From Trichostrongylus colubriformis (taxonomy: Eukaryota > Nematoda > Chromadorea > Rhabditida > Trichostrongylidae), in the NCBI GenBank assembly GCA_963978905.1, contig OZ022258.1:33665282-33729281 (forward strand): a DNA stretch of 64,000 bases. The letters are read 5' to 3'. Positions 11,851 to 22,935 of the stretch are shown one piece after another; the first letter of the stretch is position 1, and the number at the start of each line of letters is the position of its first letter. The notes below the pieces were generated by a model that was given only the letters and a program-made list of their open reading frames with translations, was not told the DNA's origin and did not search any database. Made by a program: the position numbers and the translations under genes.

Positions 11851-12884
11851 TTGGGTCATTCCATAAGTAGTGTCGTTTTTTTCAAGCAAAAATTTTTGCC
11901 ACAAATCACAAATTTTTGCAGCATATTATATATCATTCGGAAGAGCATTCCCCGCTCTACAAAATGGCCTACTTAGTTTTTGAGTATGTTAGAATGGCGC
12001 CGACATTTAGGCCGGCGAAGAGGTAGGTCCAGCAAACAAAAATTGGCCAAACCGGCAATCAATTGAAACACAATATTTTACCTGAGGAAATCTAACCAAT
12101 CATGTGTTCCGTACTTAGCCCCGACCTCTCCTGTAAGTTCCACCAGTCGGTTGCTTAAAAAGTCACGTCACTCTTTTTCCACATTTCGTTTTTCCGCCAC
12201 AACTCGGTTATTTTAGACAATGTTTTCGAATCAAGGCAAGAAAATTTTCTCAACCAATCAGTTGAAAGAGTGGTGGAATGTTAAGAATAGGTGGTGCCTA
12301 GGAACAGGGAAATACCGCTGACCGGATTCCTTAACTTTATCATGGAAAAAATAAATTGTGAAAAATGTCAACTGGACCCATATCACATGGTACTAAAACT
12401 CAATCTGAATCGCAGCCAAAACAAACTAGAAACATGTTTTCGATAGAGCAGAAAAAGTCCTCCGAAGTGGTTCATAAAGCAACTCTAATCAAAAAGTTTG
12501 AAAGAGAAAATTTCATTTTGAATAAATGTGGGTGCTTTCGAAAAAAAGATTTTAGAAAAATAACGACACGACTTCTTGATCAATTAATTATTGGAAATTG
12601 TAGAAGAGGTCAGGGCTAAGTACGCGACACATGACAGGTTGATTTTCCTAAATTAAAATATAGTGTTTCAATTGATTGCCGGTTTGGTCAATTTTTGTCG
12701 GCTGGACCTACCTCTTCGCCAGCCTAAATGTCGGCCCCATTCTAACGAACTCGAAAACTAAACATGTCATTTTGTAGAGCAGGAAAACCTCTTTCGAAAG
12801 ATCTATGACATGCTGCGAAAACTTGTAATTTCATAGGAAAAATTTACGCTGGAAAAAAACGACATTACTTATGGAATGACCCAA
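11851..12884. mobile_element. 1.03-kb non-autonomous DNA transposon with about 270-bp inverted repeats
   Basis: The ends are TTGGGTCATTCCATAAGTA and its near-exact inverse (ACTTATGGAATGACCCAA), flanked on both sides by TA. The inverted repeats run inward for roughly 270 bases (shared core CCGGCAATCAATTGAAACA). An 84-residue frame at 12365-12619 has no recognisable transposase motif. The arms carry the same AGAGC...GCTCTACAAAATG stem-loop found in the foldback element at 5429-8650. A mariner-related MITE is the likely class. Confidence 0.8.
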
Positions 12885-13489
12885 TATATATTTGTTCAAA
12901 TGTAGTTCATTGTAGTGACCCGTTTCGCTGGTTCATAACAGGGGAAACTCCTTGCCATTTGAACCCTTCTCCAGACTCTGATTGATTGAGTTTGACCAGC
13001 ACTGATTTTCGTGCAGACATGTTGATTAATCGTTTGCCTTTTTACTGAAGATACTTCATTTAAGATTCAAGAGCAAGGAACGAGCTCGTGAACTACTTTC
13101 TGCACTGTATTCGATTACGTGTCCAATTATTGTGGCGCTGATCAGCAGTGAAAAGTCTCAGAGTGAGGTATGATGACGATTCATCTTTTGCTTATTATAT
13201 GCTGTGAATATGTGCTGCCATTAATTTCTTAAAATATTACTACATTCCGTGTTATTCTGGTTGGAAAGTGGCTTAGAGAATAACGTCTTCAGAGTTCGGC
13301 TTTTGGGGCTGCATTTGCACTGAGTTTTGGAGATCAAAAAAATGTCATTAGCAAGATATATTTTGAATATGTGTACCTTCGTGAATTTCAGAGGAATAAC
13401 GTGATTGCATCATTTGTATCAGGACGTTTATAGATCCTAATCTGTACGATTAATAGGCCGCTGGTCGAACTTTGTATTTATGTATAATA
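12885..13489. other. Intergenic, no gene supported
   Basis: Nothing recognisable apart from short A+T-rich frames. Confidence 0.4.
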
Positions 13490-14163
13490 TTGGGTAGTCT
13501 AAAAAGTTTTTTCGCATTTTCAAATACCGCTTTTTCCCTCCAAACTGCTGTCCAGCAATCTCTTCTGTACATACACATGTAGTACAAGTCCACACGCATC
13601 TATAGGTATTATTGTCTTCCATCTCCCAGTAACCCTTTTCGGCAAAATAAACATATCAACGGTCAACCTCATTTTCAATACAAAAATTATAAAAATTTTT
13701 TTCTTTGAATGGCGTTAGACAGGGAAAGGAAAAGGTGATAATCCGATGGAACAAGATGAGGGCTATAAGGTGGATGGGGCAGCAATTTTTATCCAAGCCC
13801 GAGAATTTTTTGGCGAGTCATTTTTTCACTAATGGTGAAAATTTTTTTGAATTTTTTCTTTCAAAAATTCTCGAGCTTGGATAAAAATTGCTGTTTTATA
13901 GCCCTGATCTTGCTCCATCGGATTATCACCTTTTCCTTTCCCTGTCTAACGTATTCAAAGAAAAAAATTGGAATTGGAAATGAAGTGACTTTTGATATTT
14001 TTATTTTGCCGAAAAGGGTTATCCGGGAGATGGAAGACAACAATACCTATAGATGCGTGTGGACTTGTACTACATATATATGTACAGAAGAAATTTTGTG
14101 GAAAACAGTTTCGAAGGAAAAAGCGGTTTTTAAAAATACGAAAAGACTTTTTAGACTACCTAA
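13490..14163. mobile_element. Palindromic mariner-derived element, copy 1
   Basis: The outer ends are TTGGGTAGTCTAAAAAG and its inverse CTTTTTAGACTACCTAA, with TA on both outer flanks. The two arms (about 310 bases each) are inverted copies meeting near 13830. Each arm encodes a degenerate end of a mariner-type transposase: the plus-strand arm reads SFPCLTYSKKKIGIGNEVTF and [19 protein letters not shown], and the better preserved relative at 41534-41640 shows the DD(34)D-type [17 protein letters not shown]. It looks like a head-to-head fusion of two transposon ends. A second copy is at 41154-41830. Confidence 0.75.
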
Positions 14164-14244
14164 TATTTAACTGATACCCATTGTGCGGGATAGAAAGAGC
14201 AGAGTAAGTGTCTCGACTTAAGGAGTATCTTTTCGCAATCAGTG

Positions 14245-15035
14245 ACATTTTACTAGAAGAGATATAGCAAGCTTTCTATGGTGGCATTGTTGCGAAGATT
14301 CTGGAATTGTGTTTCTATATGCGCTCATGCAAGCGCTTGTGGGAATAGTGTGTACTTCGTGCCGAATAAGCAAACATGATAATGAACACGACATAATGTG
14401 CCTACAGTTGTAGATGACCATTAATCTGTAGAAATGAAGGCGTACTGATTGAACTCTACCAGCTGCCGCTCCTCACAGGAGAGTATTGCAATTTGCTAAG
14501 ACTCCAAAATCCGTGTGTAGCCCTGTAGTTGATGGGTTCCTTGAGCGGGCGCCAGCAATTTCATTTCGTCTCTGTTATGATTGCTAGTAGATTGTTCCCG
14601 TTATTAGGAAAAGAAGCGTCTTAGGAGTTCGGCATTACGTGATGTCTTCTATTGATCTGACTTCCGCCGTATTTTGGTTGCTCACGTCCAGTGTGGAGTA
14701 TATGGCTCTTTTACATAGTCTTGTCATTGAGGTTTTTTGGAGAAAGAAGACTCTCGTCAGGGGTCTCCTAAGAATGCTGTTGAAATAACGTGTAGCACTG
14801 CTTACATCAACCTTTTTGTCCATATCCCTTTCTCACTTTCTGATCTCCGTTTGTACGGATGTCTGTTTCACTTTTTAGTGCTGACTCGCCGATTCTTCTT
14901 TCTGTCGCGATATTTGAGCGTCCTTAGAAGTTGCTCATTTGAAGGGATTATGATTTTCAGAGACGAGTGTGAGTCTAGTGCGCGAGATTTGTTTCAACGA
15001 ATAATGATCGAAGACACGGGGGGGCAATTCTGACC
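14245..15035 (-). repeat. Dispersed repeat, inverted partner of 31655-32225
   Basis: The reverse complement of this segment matches 31655-32225, sharing TGATGTAAGCAGTGCTACAC, CTTCTTTCTCCAAAAAACCT and CAATGACAAGACTATGTAAA. The pair lies 17 kb apart in inverted orientation. No gene or terminal repeats were recognised. Confidence 0.75.
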
Positions 15036-16440
15036 AGCGGTATTGCAGTTCGTTCAGTAGCCACCATACAGGATGCTCTGTCTAGACATCGAGTGTGAAT
15101 TCATTGGATTTTCAATCATAAAGACCTTTTCTACCTTTTGCTTATCTATCCTCTCATTATTTCACTTGTCTATTGCTTTATTGCTTGGTTTCATTACTTG
15201 TTTCTCGTCATGAATGCATAAAATCGTGACAACAGATGAAAATTACGTTAGGCTGAGGTGATAAAAATATATTTTAATTTTTTTGTTATTTGTTTTATTT
15301 TATTTTTTTATAATAACGGTAGAAGAAGCTATGGAGGTGAAGAAGGTCTTCGTCTTAATTAGTGATCGCTCTGTTCGTTATTTATCGGAAAACCGGTGGG
15401 AGGGAGCACTGTGTGGTTGTTTCTAAAAAAATGTCCTTGTTTTCGATTAGAATGGTGATAATCAGATTCCCGTGAGTTGGTGTTTGGATTATCAGCAATG
15501 TGTCATAGACCGTTTCCGTTTCGGCTCTCTGTAAAGGGACTATCGATGCTGTCATTGACCGCTTCTCGCTCGGTCTGCTTTCCAACTTCCAGAAACTATA
15601 TTTTCTGTCCTGAAACTATGGGATGAGTATCGTGATACCAAGCTCTCCGATGCTGATAAAAATCAGAGGTACGAAGACTTGGAATGGGAAGGCTCGGTTG
15701 CCGTCCACTATTAGTGTAGTTACTTGTCGTATTTAGTCAAAGAATGTCAGCGCTGTCAACGACGAATCTTGACGAAGAGCGCCACATGCCTCAATTGCTG
15801 CTTGACCCTACATTTACTGAAGTGTGAAGAACTTTTCAAATTTAACATCTCGCGTCTATTTTAACAGTTGTCTATGGTGGATGTGACTCCAGTACATTTC
15901 TAAAGCCCGTATATTGTGTTCTCTCGTGACAACTCATGTCTATTAGAAGAAACTCGCGTTGCCTCCTTCATTGCACCATGTTCAATGTTGGCGGGTGTTT
16001 ATTTACAGATGAATCATGTACAATAGCATAATTTGTGAATGTTGGATTACAAATGAATCAGGTTACGAGTAATGTATGTAATGTAATGAAATGACTTACA
16101 TTACATATGAAGCAGCAGCATTTTACAGAAAGCTAATAATCGAGGGAAAAAACGTAACGATCATGCAGGTTCTTTCTGAAAACTTCGACAGGAAAGTTCT
16201 TTACGATAACAGTAAAGATCTCTCTTTGAATTTATGGAACTACGCACGAAACATGATGCAGTGCCAGATATCAGGTATCCAGTGAACACTAATATTCACT
16301 GAACTGACAAGGAATAAAAAAAGCAATAGAGGCGGATAGTCGTCCATTTTCCAACGAACTGAACAAAGAGGTTTAGTGAGACGTGATAACAAAAGGCACA
16401 AAATAACGAATAAACAAATAAGATAACGAATTGTACTTTA
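15036..16440. other. Intergenic, no gene supported
   Basis: A+T rich with short frames; no motif or splice-supported exon was found. The last three bases (TTA) may be a target-site duplication of the element that follows. Confidence 0.4.
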
Positions 16441-16998
16441 GGCCGCGGTCATACTTTACGCAGCTGCGTTAGTTGACGCCGGCACCGGCGTCAAACTGAC
16501 GCAACCATTTTGGCTGCCGCAGACGACGGCGTCGATAGATAATGGGGACCCGCACACTACAGTATGGCGAGCGCAGCGGATCGCGCTGCGAATCCTGGCG
16601 TGCAGCCATTTTAGTTTGTTTTCAACTGTTTTTTGATTTCACAACGTTGTTTTGGTTGCCAATTTGTTACATTCTTGATGCTTGCTCCGTTACTTCCGAT
16701 TTATATGTTCCGTCAAGCACATCGACGACCTACACTGCTGGTTGTTCACATCATCTTTCAGAATTCAAACAGTGTCGAGGAGAAGCGTTGCGGCCAGCGT
16801 TTGGATTGGAACCATCCTTGGGCGTTCATGTAATCTATGCCGAAACCCTGCATTCTCTTGGATGTGCCTCGGTGAACAATATCTTCTTCTGTTAAAGCTC
16901 TGATTTTGATTTGCGATTACGTTATTTATTACAAGCAGACGTTTTTATTGTACCAAGTACTGGAAATGTGGAAAAATGTGATCGGTGGTGGTTGAGAT
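16441..16998 (+). repeat. Left inverted arm of the composite element
   Basis: It contains near its outer end the 18-base palindrome GACGCCGGCACCGGCGTC. A conserved reading frame (for example SSTSTTY and DWNHPWAF) is partly shared with the other arm but has no recognisable family. Confidence 0.8.
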
Positions 16999-17528
16999 CG
17001 CAATAGATACTTTCTAGATCATCGCAAAGGTAGTGGCTTCGACGAGAAGAGAAATTAGCTCTTTTCAGTGCTTATCATTTCATTATTATGAGATTTTATC
17101 TTTGTGCAACCACTGGTTTTTATGGGTTTCAACTTCAAGACAGCTATCTCTTATCTGGACAACGATGGAACGGAGTAGTAGGAAATAGGAGATTCTTCAG
17201 AATTCAACACGTTTTTGCCGCAGTTGATACACGTAAAAAGAATTCTGGTTTCCGAGAAAAATTGTAGTCTTTTGCGCAGAAAGTCTCGGTCACACGCGCA
17301 TTGATGCATGTTTTTGGAGCGCTAGGAGCGTAAGTAGAGGAAAATCGTAGGGTGTTATTATGTGAACGCTGATGCAATCACTGGTCAGCGTTGTAGACCG
17401 GTAGTCTGGATTTTTTGTGTTAATTGACATCTCACTATTATAATTTGATAATCAGTGTGAACTAGTCGGTCGTTATTCTTATAATCGCTCTGACCACCCT
17501 CTTCACTTTTGACAACTACTGCTTGCAG

Positions 17529-20099
17529 AGCAGAAGCATCAAGATGCAACTAAAGTTATTCAAAGATCTTGGCGTGCCCACCAAGCCCGCATCATAGTGG
17601 CTCAACAGTTCAGGGCAGATTTTGATGAGGTTGGCCGACCAACAACTAAAGAGGTTCTGTTTCAGTGTTTTTGATTGATCTATTGATTTTGATTCTGTTT
17701 ATGAATTAGATTTGAATGGATACACCTCGGTTGTATGGATCATATTATACTCAATTCAGTGAGGGTAGGGCATTGGTAACAGAAAGTAAATGAGCTTAGG
17801 CACTAAGTCTGCAAATCACACGAATGAATGTGTCATTTCTTGAGCTCACATAACGTAACTGTATCTCACCTTGTCGTTTGCCCTTGATCCGATTGTGCCC
17901 TTCGATTTCAAGACCAAGATTGCGTTGTTTTCAGGTTACCCTGTGTTCTGCAGCCCTCGGTTCACGCCAATGTTACGGAATGAAAGAGCTGGCCAAGGTC
18001 TACTAGTGTTTTACAAATGCCTTTTAAAATAACTTTCCTATTCTGTAAAGGATACAAATTTCGGGATGCCTATCAGGTATGTGCTCCACTTTTCAATTTC
18101 TTTACCGCTGATTCCTTCAGCGTTCTTGGTTTTCAGGTTTCTAGTTACCTTCGTTGATGCCCGACATTGTGTCGCCTTAGTGAAGGTCAGTAAATTGTAT
18201 GGAATTACCATTTTCGGAATTTTTTTGATCGTTTGTGGATTCGAAAAATCTCCTTCACGCCTGACTTATTTCTTTTGGGTGCCCACAATACTGCGCTTTT
18301 CAATGCTGAACAATTTTTATTTCTATTATAAAGAGCTATCAATAAGGATGATGGCATATAATTTACCTCCATAGGTTTTTCATGTAGTGCGCGAACGGAC
18401 GCAAACACATGAAGCGCTTTTAATAAAAATAAAAGTTACAATAAGATGAGACTCCAAAAATTTATTCCGAAAAACTCAAAAGGCTGTAAAGTCTCAAAAG
18501 TTTTCCAAAATATTTTGCAATATTTCGGTGCTTAGCACCTTCGTCAGGCCTGAAATGTGGCAGTTTTGTTATGTAATATACACTGTATATTACATAACAA
18601 AACTGCCACATTTCAGGCCTGACGAAGGTGCTAAGCACCGAAATATTGCAAAATATTTTGGAAAACTTTTGAGACTTTACAGCCTTTTGAGTTTTTCGGA
18701 ATAAATTTTTGGAGTCTCATCTTATTGTAACACATTCAGATAATCATGAGGCTTCGTGACAACACAATACTAAAATAAAAGTTGTTGAAAATCGCTGATT
18801 TCTTGGCCTCTGACGGATATTGTCGTTGCAAGAGAAATATGGTGTGAATAAGGACTCTATTTACCCAAAGCAACCCCAAGCCTCGCATTTCGACGTGTAG
18901 TGGAGGTGAAGATTTCGGCACATTCCGATTTGGCCAGAAACGTATATTGGATTTGGCTATATGTATTCGTGAGAATAGCGTCGCAAGCGCTGAGCATTTT
19001 AATGTAATCGCTCAACTACTCTTTTCTCTATTATAATAGTTTTCATCACAAACATATGCTATATTTTCGTCGCCTTTCGAAATCAGTGTTCGTTCATATT
19101 TGGAGCCTAAGCTTCTTTTGTTAAGATGGACTTTTCAAATGGTTCCTGGAAAAGGTTTAGAGGCTATCCCCACTTCACGACTTTATGACTGCATGTGCTG
19201 GTGCAGTGTATTTCAAGAAACTTCTTGTGTGTTCAATTTAATCATTGCATCGGTCGACCTTTTGCCATAATTTTGTTCATGTTGTTCATGTTCATGCGCG
19301 CTTTCTCAATTTACCCCATTTTAGACTTTTATAGTTGTACTTTATCTTAGCATTAGCTTTTATTGTTATTTGTTATTAGGAATATTAGTTAACCACCATT
19401 ATCAAAAACTTGAACACAGTGAGTGGACAGAAGCACTCTCTCAAAACGTCCTTCAAAGAATGTGAGCATTACCAGCAGATCAGCAAATTGGAATACACGA
19501 GAAATGAAGGTGACGAACTTGTAGAATTTCAGGCAACACCTGCAGGAAAGTAGTAGCTTACCTTACATACAAACTCTATAGGATGTGAGCTGTGTATACG
19601 ATGTGTTATTCGTACGATATCATATAGTATATGTACATATATATATATACATATATATATATTCGTGCACAAGAATGAGAGCCGAAAGTATCCTGAGCGA
19701 AATGGTGACTAGAATGCTTCCTCTCTCTTCATGCTTTTTCTCGAACAGTACAGTAAAGCTGCCCTGCCTACGATGTGAAAAGCCGAAACCAAGCCAAGCT
19801 AATATTCAGTATTCACGCTTCAATTACTGTTGAATTAAGTGAACGGATTTCCTTCGAAAGACACCCTCACCTAATGGTTTTATTTGTTTTGTATGAAAAA
19901 TTAGGTAAGAGGCTTAGTATGATTGCAACTCACCGATACATGAAATTGTCCGCTTCCTTTTTAGCACCAAGCTGCACAACGGCATAAAAAACATGCTGCC
20001 CATGATCGAGTTTCTCCTGCTCCTCTGCAACGTCTCATCTTAGAAAAAACAAAATCTATACCACACATCAAGCCACCTAGTAAAAGCATGAAGTTGTAG
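17529..20099 (+). CDS. Incomplete spliced gene with IQ motif (possible UBE3-like N-terminal fragment)
   Basis: Five exons join in phase: 17529-17653, 17935-17997, 18051-18076, 18137-18185 and 19965-20099, the last ending in TAG. The first exon encodes QDATKVIQRSWRAHQARI, an IQ (calmodulin-binding) motif. The third and fourth give GMPIRFLVTFVDARHCVALV, which recalls the short MLVTF-type segment following the IQ motif in UBE3B/UBE3C HECT ubiquitin ligases. That match is weak and the HECT domain is absent, so function cannot be claimed. The last exon is basic (HQAAQRHKKHAAHDR) and could itself be IQ-like. No start codon exon was found: the first exon begins in phase 2 behind a good acceptor (ttgcag). 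The gene is therefore 5'-truncated, a captured fragment, or begins further upstream. The fifth exon is separated by 1.8 kb holding a palindromic insertion, so its membership is less certain. Confidence 0.45.
18435..18731. repeat. Perfect 297-bp palindrome
   Basis: Two 148-base arms are exact inverted copies around a single central C at 18583; I compared every base of both arms and found no mismatch. The outer ends are GTTACAATAAG and its inverse. Each arm contains smaller hairpins (GGTGCTTAGCACC and TCAGGCCTGA). It lies in the intron between the fourth and fifth exons of the IQ-motif gene. Likely a palindromic MITE; an assembly artefact is possible. Confidence 0.9.
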
Positions 20100-20981
20100 C
20101 AGAAGCAACTCTGCATCATGATTCAGTCGACGGCACCACGTAAATTAATGTCCGTTGCGAGGAATACAATGTCCTCTCCTGAAAAATTCTTCGCCAGTAA
20201 TTGAATATTTTGAAAACTGCACTTTTTTCTTTCGTTTCGGAAACATTTCTTAATTATAAGCAAGAGTCGGCCATTCAAAAAAATAACCTAGTTTAAGCTA
20301 GAAAACTAACTGAAATCACAAAAAGCTATAGCGATATTGTAACTGCTTTAAATTGCCTCAATCTCTGATCATAACTCATTTCTGTCATTTCTTACAACAA
20401 AGGAAGCCACATCAACAGATGGACTGACATTGCCTGAGATGTCATGTTCAGACAACAGGAATATGAATTGATAGTGAATACTGAAGAGCCGACTGCAGAC
20501 CTGTCCGTGATTGCTTTCCAGCATAGGCTGACGTTAAACTTCAAGATATTGCAATTTCGCGGTGTCACACTTTCGCGCACGATACTGCGATCTGGAGATT
20601 TTGCAATGCTGTGACATTATGTGCGAAGTGGGAACACCGCAAAACCGAAGTTTGACATCAGCCATAAACCTTCCAGCTCCGTGCGGTCGCAAAATAATGA
20701 GAAAACTATCGAGCCCCAAACTAACTACCCACGACGTGTTCGTTGTTTATTCACATTCTTGACTTACTAATGGCCTGAAGTCAGAACGGTTGCCTTCACA
20801 GTCAGAAGCAACTATTCTTTTATTCATATCTATCAGAAAGGAAACACTCACCAAGGACCTTTTCCATTAGAAAAACAACAAAAACACGTACCACGGCTCA
20901 ACACGTAACGTCGGATAACATCTTGGTCACGGCTTCAAGAAAAATTACAGATAAATTATGGTAAAGTTTGACAGAAAAACC

Positions 20982-22271
20982 CTTGCCAGATTCGGCCAGT
21001 TCCATACAGATGCTCCTCTAACATGAATGGCATCCACTGTATTGGAGATATAAGTATGCCGCACTTGATGAGGTTTTGCAACTCTACCGTTGGACACAAT
21101 CTGCAATTTAGTCAATTAAAAAGGTGTAAAGCCTAAATACTAAATGCGTCAGAATACAGAAGAGCTTTTCGAACTGAACCTACGGTCATATGAACCTCAT
21201 ACGAAGGCATATGAACTTTAACCAATGTGTATGCAAAGAACCTGTGACCAGAATCTTGTGGCTAAATCTAGGAAAAGCGACTATGTGTAATTGTTCCTAA
21301 TAAAGCATCATAGTGAAACGAAGACCTGTCAACCACACCCCATACCTGTCGACCTGTCAACCACACCCCTACCCACCCAAAGCACCCCATGAATTCAACA
21401 GCGGCTGTCACTGTACGGATAATAAAATTCGTTAGCGAAAATGGACAATTCCATCTATCCTTCTGAACAACCATGTTCAGAAGACTGTACGAACCCGTTG
21501 TTGTGCGATTATTCCAACGACTTCTTACGATCGAGAAAATAGATTTATATCATTCGTTCCTGTTCCAAATTTACGACTTTTCCTAGCCAAAAAATTCCAG
21601 ATCCTATGGAAGGTTCCACGCGCAATACAGAAAGCACAAAAATGAAATACCTGTACCGACTGCAACACTAGACTCCTTCGTAACTCTTCGTAGGCGGATT
21701 CAAATTGTTTCCGAAGAATCATGAGATTACCTAGCAACTTCCTGGTACGAGCATTTCGATCGTTGTACATCTAAATGACACAGAATTCTCTACCTTGGCA
21801 ACTATATGTACCTGAAAGCACTTTAAAAATCCGTTAGAGAGCGCGCACACCCGCCACGTCACAACCCTAGGGTCGTTCAGGTCTCTAAGCCATTCACTAC
21901 TGATTATAATGAACCATTAATACGCTAAGGGGTGTATGAATGTTCCCAAACGCCCATCCCACAGTCACGATTAGAAAACCTGCCAGCCTCGTACCAAGAG
22001 AACAATGCCCTAGAAAGCTTAGATTGAGCAGTGCCATCTCTTGGTTTATTCGGATGGTTTTTCACTTTCTTACACCCTTAATTTATATGCGATTTCAGTC
22101 GTAGCTAATTTTACTGCCACATCCTACTGGACTGGAATTTAATAAAAATAATATATTTCTAACCTTCATAACTGTTTCATAGTAGCTGGGCTCCATAGTA
22201 ATATCTTGAAACAAACGAGCATCGAGTCTTTTGACCGTTCGAGCAATAATCGTATAATCAAAGCTTCTGCC
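20982..22271 (-). CDS. Incomplete multi-exon gene of unknown function
   Basis: Three minus-strand exons join in phase 0: about 22271-22165, 21770-21651 and 21100-20982. The translation includes DYTIIARTVKRLDARLFQDI, then YNDRNARTRKLLGNLMILRK with QFESAYEELRRSLVLQSVQ, then VRHTYISNTVDAIHVRGASV and WNWPNLAR. The codon use and clean splice sites look like a real gene, with a helical, charged middle exon. I do not recognise the family. An upstream start (towards the right arm of the inverted repeat) and a downstream end could not be placed; a possible further exon near 20900 does not fit the phase. It lies wholly between the two inverted arms and is convergent with the IQ-motif gene. Confidence 0.45.
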
Positions 22272-22374
22272 TGGAAATGTGAATGTATACAAAATTGTGC
22301 GGTCACCACTGCACTGGAAAGTTGGCGTTTTTGGGATAAAACCGCGAATCTTCTCCAGTTGACGAAGCTGCTTG

Positions 22375-22932
22375 AAACAATCGGTCACATATCTCCACAT
22401 TTCCAGTACTTTGTACAATAAACACGTCTGCTTGTAATAAATAATGCAATCGCGAATCAAAATCAGAGCTTTAACAGAAGAAGATATTGCTCACAGAGGC
22501 ACATCCAAGAGAATGCAGGGTTTCGGCATAGATTACATAAACGCCCAAGGATGGTTCCAATCCGAAGGCTGAGACAAGGCCGCAACGCTTCTCCTCGACA
22601 CTGTTTGATCTGAAAGAAGATGTGAATAACCAGCAGCGTAGGTCGTCGATGTGCTTGACGGAACATATAAATCGGAAAAAACGGAGCAGACATCAAGAAA
22701 GTAACACAATGCCAACCAAAACAACGTTGTGAAATCGAAAAACAGTTGAAAACAAACTAAATTGGCTGCACGTCAAGATTCGCAGCGCGTTCCGCTGCGC
22801 TCGCCATACTGTAGTGTGACTGGGTCCCCATTATCTATCGATGCCGTCGTCTGCGGTAGCCAAAATGGTTGCGTCAGTTTGACGCCGGCACCGGCGTCAA
22901 CTAACGCAGCTGCGTAAAGTATGACCGCGGCC
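22375..22932 (-). repeat. Right inverted arm of the composite element
   Basis: It is the reverse complement of 16441-16998, with its outer end at 22932 followed by TTA. Confidence 0.8.
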
Positions 22933-22935
22933 TTA

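Larger units (their letters stand above)
16441..22932. mobile_element. Candidate 6.5-kb composite element bounded by about 550-bp inverted repeats
   Basis: The two end segments (16441-16998 and 22375-22932) are inverted copies, about 95% alike where I compared them base by base near the inner ends. The outer ends read GGCCGCGGTCATAC and GTATGACCGCGGCC, and the trinucleotide TTA lies immediately outside both, consistent with a 3-base target duplication. Neither arm has terminal inverted repeats of its own, so they are unlikely to be two separate MITEs. No transposase is visible inside. Instead there are two incomplete spliced genes on opposite strands and a palindrome. An alternative is an ordinary chromosome segment that happens to lie between two inverted repeat copies. 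Confidence 0.5.

Noticed and set aside
16542..16903. Frames in the inverted arm as a gene
   Set aside because: Several overlapping frames exist in both arms but none keeps conserved motifs, and the arm behaves as a repeat.
19615..19665. TA-rich run as a functional site
   Set aside because: It is a simple ATATAC/TA microsatellite without further context.
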